A stretch of 64,000 nt of DNA from the NCBI GenBank assembly GCA_034770075.1, contig CM068380.1, positions 26,130,638-26,194,637 on the forward strand. Reading direction: 5' to 3'. Positions within the stretch are counted from its first letter, which is position 1. Every line of letters starts with the position of its first letter. This stretch comes from Aralia elata. Lineage: Eukaryota > Streptophyta > Magnoliopsida > Apiales > Araliaceae. The position numbers were made by a program, and so were the translations under genes. Below are positions 33,353 through 45,407 of the stretch, in pieces. The notes under the pieces were generated by a model. The model saw only the letters and a list, made by a program, of their open reading frames with translations. It did no database searches and was not told where the DNA came from.

Positions 33353-35755
33353 TTGTTAGACAGCGGTTTCATACGTCCGAGTACATCGCCTTGGGGTGCT
33401 CCTGTTTTATTCGTAAAGAAGAAAGACGGGAGTATGAGACTTTGCATTGACTATCGGGAGTTAAACCATGTCACCATTAAAAATAGGTACCCGTTACCTC
33501 GCATTGATGACCTGTTTGACCAGTTACAAGGTGCTCAATTTTTTTCAAAGATCGATCTTCGTTCTGGATATCATCAGTTGAAAGTTAAAGCTGATGACAT
33601 TCCAAAGACTGCCTTTAGAACTCGGTACGGGCATTATGAATTTCTGGTCATGTCTTTTGGATTGACTAATGCTCCTGCTGCTTTCATGGATATGATGAAC
33701 CGAATATTCAAGGAATATTTGGATCATTTCGTGGTTGTTTTCATTGATGACATTCTCATATATTCTAAAAGTCGTGAAGATCATGAGCAACACTTGAGGC
33801 TGATACTCCAAAAGATTCGTGAAAACAAGTTATATGCTAAGTTGAAGAAATGTGAATTCTGGCTTGAGGAAGTTGCATTCCTTGGTCACTTGGTTTCTAA
33901 AGAAGGAATCTCGATTGACCCGGCGAAGATTGAAGCAGTATCAAATTGGGAACAACCCAAGTCAGTAACCGAAGTACGAAGCTTTCTGGGTCTAGCTGGT
34001 TATTATCGGAGATTCGTAGAAGGATTTTCTCGAATAGTCGTTCCATTAACTCAACTGACTCGGAAAAGCACAACATTCAAATGGAGCGAAGAATGCGAGA
34101 AGAGTTTTCAAGAACTCAAAAGAAGGCTCATTTCAGCACCTGTATTGGCAATACCTTCAGGATCGGAAGGATTTGTCATCTACAGCGACGCTTCAAACAA
34201 AGGACTAGGTTGTGTTCTCATGCAACATGGGAAGGTTATAGCCTATGCGTCTCGGCAACTCAAGGAATATGAGAGGAATTATCCTACTCATGATCTAGAG
34301 TTGGCAGCAGTTGTTTTAGCGTTGAAAGATTGGAGACATTACTTGTATGGGGAGAAAGTGGAGATCTATACAGACCACAAAAGTCTCAAATATTTCTTCA
34401 CCCAGAAGGAACTCAACATGCGACAACGGCGTTGGCTCGAGCTGTTGAAAGATTACGATCATACCATCCAGTACCATCCTGGAAAGGCGAATGTAATAGC
34501 TGATGCATTGAGTAGAAGATCATATGCAAGTACGAGTGCGTTATTGACATCTCAAAGGCCCATTTTGGATGATTTACAAACGATGGAGATAGAATTAAAG
34601 ACTCCAGGAACCCACGTGAAGGTCGCAAATATACAAGTAGAACCGGCTTTAATCGACAAAATTAAAGCTGCTCAAGTTACAGACCCAGAGTTGATGAATA
34701 TGAAAAAGAAGGTACAAGAAGGTGCTATTCCAGAAGCAAGAGTCGACGAAGAAGGAATATTGCGAATCAACTCTAGACTGTGTGTTCCTAACGACCCTGA
34801 ATTGAAATACAAAATCATGATGGAGGCGCACAACACACCGTTTGTAATCCACCCTGGAAGTACCAAAATGTATCGTGATCTTCGACATACATTTTGGTGG
34901 AACAATATGAAGAGAGAAATTGCAGAGTTTATCGCAAGATGTATAATTTGTCAACGTGTCAAGGCGGAGCATCAAGTACCAAGGGGTCCATTGCAACCAC
35001 TTGAGATTCCAGAATGGAAGTGGGAACACATCAACATGGATTTTGTGACAGGTCTTCCCAAAGTTTCTCAAGGCTTAGACGCAATTTGGGTCATTATAGA
35101 TAGATTGACCAAGTCTGCTCATTTCTTGCCTATACGAGAAAACTATTCACTCGAGCGTCTTGCTAACTTGTATATTAGCGAGATTATGAGATTGTATGGC
35201 ATGCCGGTATCCATAGTTTCTGATCGAGATCCTAGATTTACTTCACGATTTTGGGTCAGCTTGCAAAAAGCTATGGGCACTGAATTACGATTCAGTTCTG
35301 CATACCATCCCCAGACAGACGGACAATCAGAAAGGACTATTCAAACCCTCGAAGATCTATTAAGACTCTGCGTACTAGACTTCAAAGGAAGTTGGGACAA
35401 ATACTTGTCATTGGTGGAATTCTCTTACAACAACAGTTATCAAGCAAGTATAGGCATGGCTCCCTTCGAGGCGTTGTATGGACGAAGGTGTCGATCTCCA
35501 GCATGTTGGGATGAAGTAGGTGAGGCAAAATTGTTGGGTCCCGAGTTGATACGTATGACTACGAAAAAGATCCAAATGAATCCGGCAACGTTATACAAAC
35601 AGCTCAAGATCGACAAAAGAGTTATGCTGATCTTCATCGAAGAGACGAGGAATTCAATGTCGGAGATCATGTATTTTTACGTGTTGCTACGTGGAAAGGT
35701 GTTACGAGAATCTGAAAGAGAGGAAAGCTTAACCCTCGATTTATCGGTCCATTAG
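33353..35755 (+). CDS. Reverse transcriptase-RNase H-integrase ORF of the gypsy element
   Basis: This is an 800-codon uninterrupted ORF within a dead polyprotein. The reverse transcriptase shows YPLPRIDDLFDQL and the catalytic FIDD box at about 33740-33751. RNase H shows IYSDASNKGLGCVL (residues about 275-288) and YTDHKSLKYF. The integrase has an HHCC zinc finger (IHPG...CIICQ, about residues 500-540) and a catalytic triad in NMDFVTGLP, VSDRDPRF and TDGQSERTIQTLE. The N-terminal part of the polymerase lies in another frame upstream, so the ATG at 33353 is not a real start. The homologous reading leaves this frame near 35590, before the last 55 residues shown by the ORF. Confidence 0.92.
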   Translation: MLDSGFIRPSTSPWGAPVLFVKKKDGSMRLCIDYRELNHVTIKNRYPLPRIDDLFDQLQGAQFFSKIDLRSGYHQLKVKADDIPKTAFRTRYGHYEFLVMSFGLTNAPAAFMDMMNRIFKEYLDHFVVVFIDDILIYSKSREDHEQHLRLILQKIRENKLYAKLKKCEFWLEEVAFLGHLVSKEGISIDPAKIEAVSNWEQPKSVTEVRSFLGLAGYYRRFVEGFSRIVVPLTQLTRKSTTFKWSEECEKSFQELKRRLISAPVLAIPSGSEGFVIYSDASNKGLGCVLMQHGKVIAYASRQLKEYERNYPTHDLELAAVVLALKDWRHYLYGEKVEIYTDHKSLKYFFTQKELNMRQRRWLELLKDYDHTIQYHPGKANVIADALSRRSYASTSALLTSQRPILDDLQTMEIELKTPGTHVKVANIQVEPALIDKIKAAQVTDPELMNMKKKVQEGAIPEARVDEEGILRINSRLCVPNDPELKYKIMMEAHNTPFVIHPGSTKMYRDLRHTFWWNNMKREIAEFIARCIICQRVKAEHQVPRGPLQPLEIPEWKWEHINMDFVTGLPKVSQGLDAIWVIIDRLTKSAHFLPIRENYSLERLANLYISEIMRLYGMPVSIVSDRDPRFTSRFWVSLQKAMGTELRFSSAYHPQTDGQSERTIQTLEDLLRLCVLDFKGSWDKYLSLVEFSYNNSYQASIGMAPFEALYGRRCRSPACWDEVGEAKLLGPELIRMTTKKIQMNPATLYKQLKIDKRVMLIFIEETRNSMSEIMYFYVLLRGKVLRESEREESLTLDLSVH

Positions 35756-36114
35756 AAATCCTCGATCGAGTAGGAACTTTGGCCTACAGACTCGCCTTAT
35801 CGCCAAGCATGTCTCGTGTTCATAATGTTTTTCACATATCCATGCTACGTAAATATGTGAAAGATCCAAACCACATTATTGAGTTAGAACCAGACGAGAT
35901 AGCAGAGGATTTGACGTACGAAGAGATACCTGTCAAGGTCTTGGATAAGGAGCAGATTCTACGCTCAAAGGTTATACCTCAAGTTAAAGTTTTATGGAGA
36001 AACCATGATGTTGAGGAAATGACCTGGGAGTTAGAATCCGAGATGAGAGCAAAGTATCCTCACCTTTTCGAATTGCCAGGTACGTACGTCAATTTTGAGG
36101 ACGAAATTTCATAA
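35592..36114 (+). pseudogene. C-terminal tail of the gypsy integrase, chromodomain-like
   Basis: From about 35592 the homologous reading (RQKSYADLHRRDEEFNVGD) runs one frame away from the 800-codon ORF and meets TGA at about 35711. It is then open from 35779 to 36114, with VHNVFHISMLRKYV and VKVLWRNHDVEEMTWE. In chromoviruses this region can guide integration to chromatin. Here it is separated from the enzyme core by a frameshift and a stop. Confidence 0.8.
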
Positions 36115-36125
36115 GGAGGGGAGAT
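36113..36125 (+). promoter_or_regulatory. Polypurine tract of the gypsy element
   Basis: AAGGAGGGGAGAT lies directly before the 3' LTR start TGTAAGACC, as required for plus-strand priming. Confidence 0.92.
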
Positions 36126-38892
36126 TGTAAGACCCCGAATTTATGAAATAAAAATTTATTATTTTCTTTATGATTTTTTTTCTAAATAGTGAAGTGCTTA
36201 ATTGTTATAAATGATAGTTAAGGGTGTTATATGCAAATTATCTGATAAATAGTATGTCGGGGAATATTCCTTTTGTCGGGAAATATTCTTTCTGTCGGGG
36301 AATATTATATTCGGTACCGTACGACGGCGCCGAAATGGCAATATTGTCAATGATAGTGGGCCCCACAATGGGTTAACTGTCGGATATAGAAAGTGATAGA
36401 AATTGGCGGTAAAACTTTAACCAATAACTGTTAAAATACCCGGTGATAAAAAGAACAGTAAAACGCGTTATTCCACAGTAGCACACGGTATTCCACAGTA
36501 GCTCACGATGTTGCACAGTGTTTTATATTATTGATTCAATAATTGATAAAGTAGCAATTGCATAGTATCTTGATTCAATAATTGTTAATTAGCATCTGCA
36601 TAATATATTTTACTATTTGTCACGACACTGTAACTTATATCATTTGATAGGATATTTTAGCATTATCGACAATGTCTAGAAATTCTGTCAAGGAAATGGG
36701 TTATTTAATTGCGCGCCATTTTTATGGAAGGCCCCCTCTTTCTTGGGAATAATCTGGTTGTCAGTATTGCGAGTATATGCTATCTGTGATATTAATACAT
36801 TTAACACAATAATACAGAAAAATGGATTTATTGTGATAATGGAGTTATTTTTTAATGGTTTTATCTTTTGATAATGGAATTATCTTTTTATAATGGATTA
36901 ATCTTTTTGAATAAATGGATGGATGATATTAATGGAAGAAAAATGGATGGATGATATTAATGGAAGAAAAAATGGATGGATGATATTAATGGAAGAAAAA
37001 ATGGATGGATGATATTAATGGAAGAAAAAATGAATGGATGATATTAAAAGAATATGGGAAAAAGACCAAAATGCCCTCACCTTGATTTTTCAATAAATAG
37101 GGAGAGTTTGCTTAAGAAATTTTCACACCTTCATTGCCTATACTTCCTCTCTCTCTCTCTAAATTTCTTAAGTTCTCTTAGTGTGCTAGGTTACTGTGAG
37201 TATTTGTGAGGATACTAGTATTGTCCGAAGTTAGTAAACTTCATAGAAAGTAACATCCAGTCACTTGTTAACTAAGGTAGGGAATATCATTTCTTTCATA
37301 CTCATATATAATATCATTTGCTTTCATGTTCGTAAGTGATATTATACTCATAAATGTTGTTATTCGTTCTATATTAATTTATGGGGATAACCTGTCCGTG
37401 CGGTCTGACGCATGCCTGGTGAATACCCTTTTGTATTCATTCCTTATTACTCTGTGGGAATAACCTGTATGTACGGAGTGTCGTACCTGGTGAATATCCC
37501 TTTGCATTTGTTCCTTATAAATTTGTGGGTATAACCTGTTCGTGCGGATTGACGCATACCTGGTGAATAACCCGTCGTATTCATTACTTATTAATCTGTT
37601 GTGGAAATAATCTGTCTACGCGAATTATCGCATGACAGGTGAAAATCCATTTGCAGTTTCATATATTCTGTTATACTCGTATAACGTATCATTTCTTTTG
37701 TACTCTTTAAAGGATATCTTTTTCTTTCACATTTCTCCATTTATGATAAGAAATCTTTGTTTGTTTCCAAAACCTTATTTTTAAATGGAGAAAATCCCTG
37801 AAAATTAGTAGAATATCCTTAATAGTTTGTGCTTCATCTAATATCTTTTCACTTGAATCTTTCTATTTCATTTTATACGTTATAGTTGAAGCATGAAATA
37901 ATTTCTTGAATATCATTCTTGAATTTGACTCCACAATTTGGTCATCGTGTTGGCAATTTGGTCAATCTTTGATACTGATTAAATTATAGAGTACTTTCTT
38001 ATCCTTAATCTCACTGTATCATTGTCATCATCCTCATCCTCATACTTAAATTGTGGTATTACTTCTCTTTGGCCCGTAGTGCAAAGATGAACTGGCGTGA
38101 CATGATTTTGACCAAACTGTGTATTGGTATAATCATGACTTTTTGTGTTACAAACAAAGGCGTATGGTGAAAGTTCTCTTTGGTCGGTAGTGCAAAGATG
38201 AACTGGCGTTTGGCATGATCATGACCGGTGATGTTACAAATTAATATCTTTGGCACGTAGTGCAAAGAGAGGCTGTTGAATATAAACTGTTGATTTGGAT
38301 GTTCATAAACAGGAATTGTTGATTGGTGTTACAGGGATAAAATATTGGTGGTGATCCTTTAATTTATAGAAGATGGTAGATATTATAATCTACTTGACTC
38401 TTCTAATAGATTGTTTGTTCCGCTGCAATTGTTGTTGTTGAACAATTAAAATATCTTTAAATCTCTGATTTAATTCTGTTGAAGACTAAAGATAAATTTT
38501 ATTCTTCATTATTATTTGAGCTCACCCTTTTCAGTTTTGTTCCATTGTTCTTCTCAGGAAAGGAAAATGTAGCTGGGACTAGTCGGGGAGTGGAGTGATG
38601 GTCCGAGTTAGTGGTTGTCCTTATCAAGTTATGGCATAGTTTAATAATGATTGTACTAGAGACTTAAAACATGTGTTGTCGTCTTTTTACGGCATTGTAA
38701 TAATTTGGGTTTGGATACTGTGGTACCATACGGTACGATATTTGTATGAAAAGTCACAGTATGTGTGTGGTCGTATTTTGCACGACAAATATTAGTTGTA
38801 AATGGGAAAATTCGTATTTGGTATTTGTATTTTTGTAGAATGTTATTGGCGACTCAAAATGGGTTATGTGGACCTATTTTGGGGGCGTCACA
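36126..38892 (+). repeat. 3' LTR of the gypsy element
   Basis: It matches 28440-31230 throughout, with one extra 29-30 bp minisatellite unit, small deletions near 38515 and 38580, and few substitutions. It ends GGGCGTCACA, followed by the atcca duplication. Confidence 0.93.
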
Positions 38893-39059
38893 ATCCAAAC
38901 ACAGTTAACGTTCTGGGCAGAACTATTATCTGTTATGGGATACTGTGAACTTTGGATAGATAGAAGTCATATATTATAAAATGTTTATAGTTAAATAGTT
39001 TCACGTGAGCACCAAATCTGCTACAGGGAGTGTAGAGAATTTGGGGGCGTCATAGTTAG

Positions 39060-40111
39060 AAGGAGATTACATCTATTATAAATTCTCTCTAACCATCCAT
39101 AATCTCACAAATAGGATCCAAACACCTCTATAAGTAATCTAGGATGTTAAGAGAGCCTAAAATTGAAGAAATAATCAAAAACAACAAAGCTCAAGCACAA
39201 CAATCGACAAAATAAGTTAGATCTATATCGAATAACCGTGAAAATGACTTTATAAGTTGGTTAGGAGGAATTTATATAGTGTGAAACTCTCTCTAACTGC
39301 CCATGACTCAAAATAGGATGCATACACCACTAGATATGATCTAGAATGCTAGGAGAGCCTTAAAATGAGAAAATGAAATAAACGAATCGAAGCCCAAACA
39401 TTGTTATCATAAACGTAAGTACAAACAAGCATAGAGACTAAAAATGGACATTGGGAGTAGGAGTTTCTTCTTCCTTAAGTTTTGTGTGGATGACTTGACT
39501 ATAGATTGATAGGAGATTTGATGAGAAAAACTAGATTTAGATCTAATTTGGAGAGATTTTTCTCTTACTCTATTTATTTCTCTACTTAGATAAAATATTT
39601 TCTCTCTAAAAATCCTTTAATTCTTTTCAAAATGCAGCCAAAACAGCTTTATAAAGACAAGTTAGGGTTGTCGCAGGTCTACCCGCGGCAGGCCTTAGGT
39701 CTACCTGCGGCAGGCCTCAGGTTTACCTGCGGCCGCCTAGTTGTGGGTCTCATACATTCTGTTTTTCGTGTCGTGCACTAAAACGTCCATAACTTTCAAA
39801 CCGGGAAGAGTTAGAAAACGTGTCATACCAATCTGGAAAACTCTTTTCAAGGGTTGCGCAGTGGCTTCAAGTTTGATGAATTTCGAATTTGGGAAGATGG
39901 ATAAAAAAGGGAAAAACCATCATTTTGTAAACACCGACTAGTCGTTCGTCTTCTTTTCTGTAACTTGTCGCTTAGAGGTCATTGTGCGGACTTCACATAA
40001 TCGTTCTGAACCCCGTGATCTTTACTTTGACATCTTTGCCTCAAGGTGGAATGACACTATTGCCCTCCTGCCGTTGTTAAAGAAAAGATGTATAAATTTT
40101 GGGTGTCTACA
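39060..40111 (-). repeat. Start of the minus-strand Tat-like LTR
   Basis: On the minus strand it starts TGTAGACACCC at 40111, the same start as the Tat-like LTRs at 53684 and 62930. It shares the GGCAGGAGGGCAA-like and CCGC-rich blocks. It contains roughly 200 bp diverged tandem units (about 39062 and 39263, with another at 24325 beyond the insertion). ORF 39741-39941 is not convincing. Confidence 0.6.
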
Positions 40112-41209
40112 ATTAGTATAAGGATATTTTAGTAAAAGATTAATATTTTAAAAAATATACATGGTAATCTTGAATTAATACCAAACACTCACAATAGTAA
40201 TTACTGGTAATCACATATTTTCTACCAAACATAAATGATACAATATGACTATTTTCTATTATCAATAATCTGATACCTAATAATCTGTATTTAAGTGGGT
40301 ATCCATCATGACATGTAAGTCTATAACAAACACCCCTTAAAAATCATGACTTTAAAAAAATATATTTTTAATTTTAGAACAGAGAGTATCTCCCTAAAGT
40401 TCAAAAAAAAAACACAAACAAAACTAACAAAAAATACATAATTGAAATTTTAATTAAATAAGACTATAATAATTGTCAAATCTCGTACATTTTAATTAAA
40501 TAAGACGACTATAATAATTATTAAATCTCGTAATATTTGTAATAGATAAGCACTATATCTATTATTACAGTTAAGCGGTTAGGAATTCAGCGGTAAACAG
40601 CAGCACGTGGATAGTTATGTCATGAACCTTAACTGCACGTGGATAGTTATGTCATGAACCTTAACTGCCCACATGCAGGTAGCAAATCTGCCCAATGCTT
40701 CTTTTTCAGGCAATTCCCATGTTACTTCAAATTTCCAAACAACATAATTAACTACAATTACTATATATTTCTTAAAGTATACCTTAGTCTACTCGTACAC
40801 GCGTAATATCCGCAACACTAATTTATTTTATTTTAATATTACTATAAACTATAAAATAAATGAACAAAAAAATATTCCATAAATAATTGAAAGAAAGAAA
40901 AAAAAAATGAGAAAGTATAAATTGTGGGAGAAGAAACACAGAGAATAAGTGGACAGTAAATTGGGATGTGGAATATGGGGGAGAGAAAAAGTGCAAAAAT
41001 AAATTAAATAATATAATAATGAACAAAAAAAAAATTGGTTTTAAGTATTTTTGTTACTTAAATGGTAATAGAAAAACAAGTATTCCTGTTACTTAAATGG
41101 TAATATTAGATTATTAGTAATATAAGTCGGTCATATTTATAAATTATGTTTGTACTAGTAATTTTTATCAGTAATGAACATATCTAGTAAATGTCTAATA
41201 ATTTTACCT
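40112..41209. other. Gene-free AT-rich sequence
   Basis: No coding or splice signal was seen. It contains a perfect 32 bp tandem duplication at 40604-40667, each copy starting CACGTGG (a G-box core). Confidence 0.5.
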
Positions 41210-41830
41210 GAGTTAGGTATTCAAATGACCAAGTGTAGTAATATGAGATTATCATCTGCTGGTCATCTTAGAGAATTTTACGGACAAAATTACCTTTTAC
41301 TCCCTCCGTCCCAAATTAATTGCTTTTCTAGGACTTTTTAAAGTCAAATTGACTATTTTTAAAATTAATAATTAAACATATATAAATATATTTCTAAAAT
41401 TATAAAAATTAAAATTAGTAATAAATTGTATATACTTTCTTTTGGTTATAATATCTTTACCTATATGTTAGCAAAAATAGTAAAAAAATTAGTTTTAAAA
41501 ATAGTCAATTTGACTTTAAAAAATCCTAGAAATGCAATTAATTTGGGACGGAGGGAATATATTTTAACTCTTTATCGACGCAAATTTTGTTGTACTTCAC
41601 TAATTTATAAGTTTATTTAATTTTATTATTGACTTAATCGACTAAATAATTATTTTGTATTTTTGTGTTTAGGAATTATATTAAACAAGTCTTTCAAAAA
41701 AACCAACGAGCTAATTAGTTTGATTAAATAATAAATTCGGTAAAAGAAATTCTCTAAGATGATCAGTACATATGGTAATCTTATATTACTCTTTTTTTGG
41801 CTATCTAAATATCTAGCTTAAAAACATTAC
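41210..41830. repeat. Foldback element with a MITE inside
   Basis: 41213-41283 and the reverse complement of about 41742-41830 share TAATAT(G/A)AGATTA and GATCATCTTAGAGAATT-type blocks, giving inverted arms around a core that contains the Stowaway-like MITE. Outer ends and target duplication are not resolved. Confidence 0.45.
41300..41557. mobile_element. Stowaway-like MITE, 258 bp
   Basis: The ends CTCCCTCCGTCCCAAATTAA and TTAATTTGGGACGGAGGGA are inverted repeats, flanked by TA on both sides (41298-41299 and 41558-41559). The interior is AT-rich and non-coding. Confidence 0.85.
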
Positions 41831-42360
41831 TAAGTATGTTGGTTATGGTAATATAAGATTAGCAAGTATACCAAGCATAATTAACAAGGATTACCACCTA
41901 AGATGATTTATACTAAACGACCCTTAATAATTTTAAATAACCTTTAATAAATTATAATTTTCTATCCATCCAGTTAGATCTTTATAAGATAATAATACAA
42001 AATTTCAATTGCAACGTCTACTTACTTTTTAAATTTATAAACGAACACAAGCACATATGTTCATGCCCTAAGTACTTTTTATCGTTTACATTTCATTTAA
42101 TTCAGTTATACTTTTTTCTTCCTTTTTTGTGACTGCATTGCGTCCACCTCTAATACTTCTAAATTAAGGTAAAATTTAAACATGCATTTATTATACCTCT
42201 AAGTGAGAAACAAATTCTTAAAAGCAATTCATAATTGTTATACTTTAATGCTGGATTTGGCTTTATGCAAGCTTCCTAACATTCAGTGTTTACATTAAAC
42301 TGGTTACAATCTAACTGCCTAAATAAACTGATCTCAGAATTTATTTATTTTTATTTTTTT

Positions 42361-42678
42361 GGAGTTAAATGTACTTTTGTGTCCCTCAAGTTTATCCCAT
42401 TTTGCACATTACATCCTATACTTTAAAAACATAACACTTTGCATCTCGTACTTTTAGCGAACGACACATAACACCCTACGGCCCAAAATTTGTCGCTAAA
42501 AGTGACAGGCTTAGTGTTTAAAAGTAACAGATTTTACACTTTTAGTGACAAATTTTGGGTCGGAGGGTGTTATATGCCGGTTCTCTAAAAATACAGGATG
42601 TAAAATGTTATATTTTGAAGTATAAGATACAATGTGCAAAATTGAACAAACTTGGCGGATACAAAGTACATTTTACTT
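42361..42678. mobile_element. Foldback MITE with ~140 bp inverted arms
   Basis: The left arm (from GGAGTTAAATGTACTTTTG) and the right arm (ending AAAGTACATTTTACT) are reverse complements with roughly 80% match by eye over about 140 bp. Both carry TTTTGCACATT and CCCAAAATTTGTC blocks. There is a short spacer near 42510-42540. The superfamily is unclear. Confidence 0.75.
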
Positions 42679-43063
42679 TTTTTAATAGTTCCTCATCTAT
42701 TCAAGTGCAATTTTTTGTTGACATATACTCCCATTTTAATTAAATAAATATTTTGTCTTTTTATAGTTAATTTACAAAAATTTAAATTGGTATTAAATCA
42801 TTTAAATTTTAAAAGAAACAATTATAGAATTAGTAATTTATCCGTCCACCAAAAATTTGCACAAGTACATTTTTCATACAATTTAAGAAAAAAATTTAGA
42901 GGAGAGAGTCTAATTTATGTTCCAATATCGCCTTAAGTTTAAGAAATAGTAATAGGTTTCATCTAAATGATATGGGGTTGGATATTAAATGATTTGATGT
43001 AGTCGAGGTTCACTTTGAGGATAATAATGTCATGGTATTACAAATTATTGGGAAAAAAAATTA

Positions 43064-43324
43064 CTTTCTCCGTCTCATTTTATTTGACAAAATTAAGTTC
43101 ATTTTCATTTTCAATTTAACCATTTTAAAATTTAATAATTAAACATATTTATTTACAAAATTTAAATTATGAAGATTGAGTAGATTAGTTGCAAATTTTA
43201 TATGATTTATTATGTTTATAGTCTTTTCATCTATAATTTTTAAACAGAACTACACTTTATTGATTTAAAAGGTCAATTTGACCACAAAATTAACTCTTGT
43301 CAAGTAATTATCTCAAAAAAATTA
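43064..43324. mobile_element. Degenerate Stowaway-like MITE
   Basis: The left end CTTTCTCCGTCTCATTTTAT after TA and the reverse complement of the right end (GAGATAATTACTTGACAAG) are related. The length, about 260 bp, and AT-rich core fit the group. Confidence 0.45.
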
Positions 43325-45350
43325 CTTATTGAAAAATTTATTTTGTCATCATCTTTAGTTAATCATTTTCAATTTTTAATTTAAAAATATATTAAATTAA
43401 TTTTTAAAAATTAATATTAATTTTATAATTTAAAAGAAATAAAGTATTTGCTACTATATATCAACGACCTTTTATGGCTTTAATAATATAAATTTATTTG
43501 CTAATATCTGATGAGAAAGATAAGACGTTAACGTCTATACTCTGCATGGAGATGGGAAAAAGAACAACAAACTCGCCTGTCTGCCTTGCGGCGGATTGTC
43601 TAACTAAAAAAGGACCTCCACAGTCCACACTCGAGTGTTTTGTGTGTATTCTTTTGCTTATATTTACATCATTCCTTTCCCATGCACATTCATCCTTTTC
43701 CATTCACATTCAACCAAATCTATATCTATCTATATTATATAGTCTTCATTGAAGTTTTTCGATAAGTTTGTGTCATATTTTTTTTTTAATTTATTTTCAT
43801 CTACAACTTTAAATATATTATTTTATTTTTTTTATCTTTCTATTTGATCTTTCAAATTTTATAAAATTCTAATTTTACTCTACATAATTTAGTGTGTTAC
43901 TAGGTGCTACTACTTATAAGCTAGCCAACCATTTTCCTTTCCAAAGCAAACGGAGAAATACTATATTTGTAAAAGTATAGAGAAACAAGTAGAAAAAACA
44001 AACGAAAATCTAAATATAGACCCAAACTTTTAGAGTGCGGTTAGCAGATTATATTTACTAGCAAAAGAAAAAACTAAATAATTAAGGGTAGAAGGGGAAC
44101 AAATTAATTTATTTTATATATGTTCACATTAACAATGAATCATATGATCCATCTGTATGAGAATGAGTGTATTTTGTGTTTTCTACAACTCTTTTGGTTC
44201 AAAAATTATATATATTTTGACTTTTTAAAGTTAATTTAGGAAATGATATTGATATAAATTCAATGAAATTTTGAATGAAACAAATATTATAATTAGCATT
44301 CTCTTTGTTGGTATATAATTTTTTTAAATGAGAATTTTTTATAAATATACTTTTTCAAACATATCCCTAATAATTGCTTCAAGTGTAATAGCACTGAATT
44401 GATAGTATTCAATCTAGTAATGACATGATATGAAATTTTATGTCAATTTATAATTAAAAATATATCTCTAATTTTTGAATAGACAATAGATGAAAATGTA
44501 ACTCTAATTTTTAAATGGAGGGAGTAGTACTTACTATTTAATTAGTCTACTGTAGCTATTATTGGAGTGCTATAAATAAAGGGAGTTAATATTTTTTACC
44601 TAAAAAAAAATATTTTTATATGATCTCTCATATAAATAGTGAGTCAATCTCACATTCATGTGAAAATATGATTTTGTTTTTATAATTATTTATGAAAATA
44701 TCAATTTTCCTAAATAAATTCAATCTACTGAATTTTAAGATTTCATAAATTGATATCAGAAACTCAAAATGTATTGCTAATTTTAAAACAAACAAATTAT
44801 TTTTTGTATTTTAAAGTTAATTAGGCAATTGTCAATGCATTTCAAGCTTTTGCTCGTTTCATAAATATACTAAAATGCAAAATTATCCACTCAATTTGTC
44901 TGTTTGTAACGTTTTCATTCATAAATTTAGGTATTTAATTAGTATGTCCAGCATAAATTTAACCCATCCTCACAATTGTTGCACAGTCTATGACTAATAC
45001 TATCACTTGGCAACAATATAATAGAGGAGTACAAATTCCATTTTTTTTTTGTTTCCTATCAAATCCTCCCAACAAACACCGGGGGTTTTTGCCAGATTCC
45101 GGTTGTTGCCCGAGTACTGACAATAAATTTTACTTAGAAAATTTTATGCATATTCAAGCAACAAATTCTTTATTGGATAATCATTCCCGGGACTGAAAAT
45201 TAAGTAGTATATACTAAAACTTAACGTATTTTCTACAAAACAAGTAGAAATATGAATGCTTTGGATAACCTTGGAAATTGAATTTGGCTTCTGAATTCAT
45301 TATGGATAAGCTTTTGAAATTTTTTTATAGTACGTGATAATTTGGAAGAG

Positions 45351-45352
<2 letters not shown>

Positions 45353-45407
<55 letters not shown>
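45353..45407. repeat. (TTA)n microsatellite
   Basis: About 18 ATT repeats are uninterrupted. Confidence 0.95.

Larger units (their letters stand above)
28440..38892 (+). mobile_element. Full-length Ty3/gypsy retrotransposon, chromovirus-like
   Basis: It begins TGTAAGACCCC and ends GGGCGTCACA, with target duplication atcca at 28435-28439 and 38893-38897. LTRs are 2,791 and 2,767 bp and nearly identical by eye, so insertion is recent. Domain order is gag, zinc knuckles, protease, reverse transcriptase, RNase H, integrase, then a C-terminal chromodomain-like tail, which is the gypsy order. The tail style (HISMLRKYV; VKVLWRNHDVEEMTWE) suggests a Tekay-like chromovirus; the lineage is inference. 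Gag, protease and the tail are broken by frameshifts and stops, so this copy cannot make a full polyprotein. Confidence 0.93.
24510..39054 (+). repeat. Solo LTR, LTR-C copy B, with a gypsy element nested inside
   Basis: It starts TGTGAGATTCTCGAACC at 24510 and ends GGGGGCGTCATA at 39054. The 5 bp duplication gttag flanks it at 24505-24509 and 39055-39059. No primer site follows, so it is a solo LTR of about 4.1 kb once the nested element (28440-38892) and one atcca are removed. It inserted into the minus-strand Tat-like LTR. Its ends match copy A (17190-19682), but the middle (about 24790-27300) is different: AAACCCTAA motifs, a TATA box, two hairpins and an AT-rich minisatellite. Confidence 0.75.

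Noticed and set aside
43498..43752. 84-codon ORF in the intergenic region
   Set aside because: No domain, no splice or promoter context, and biased by T-rich sequence.
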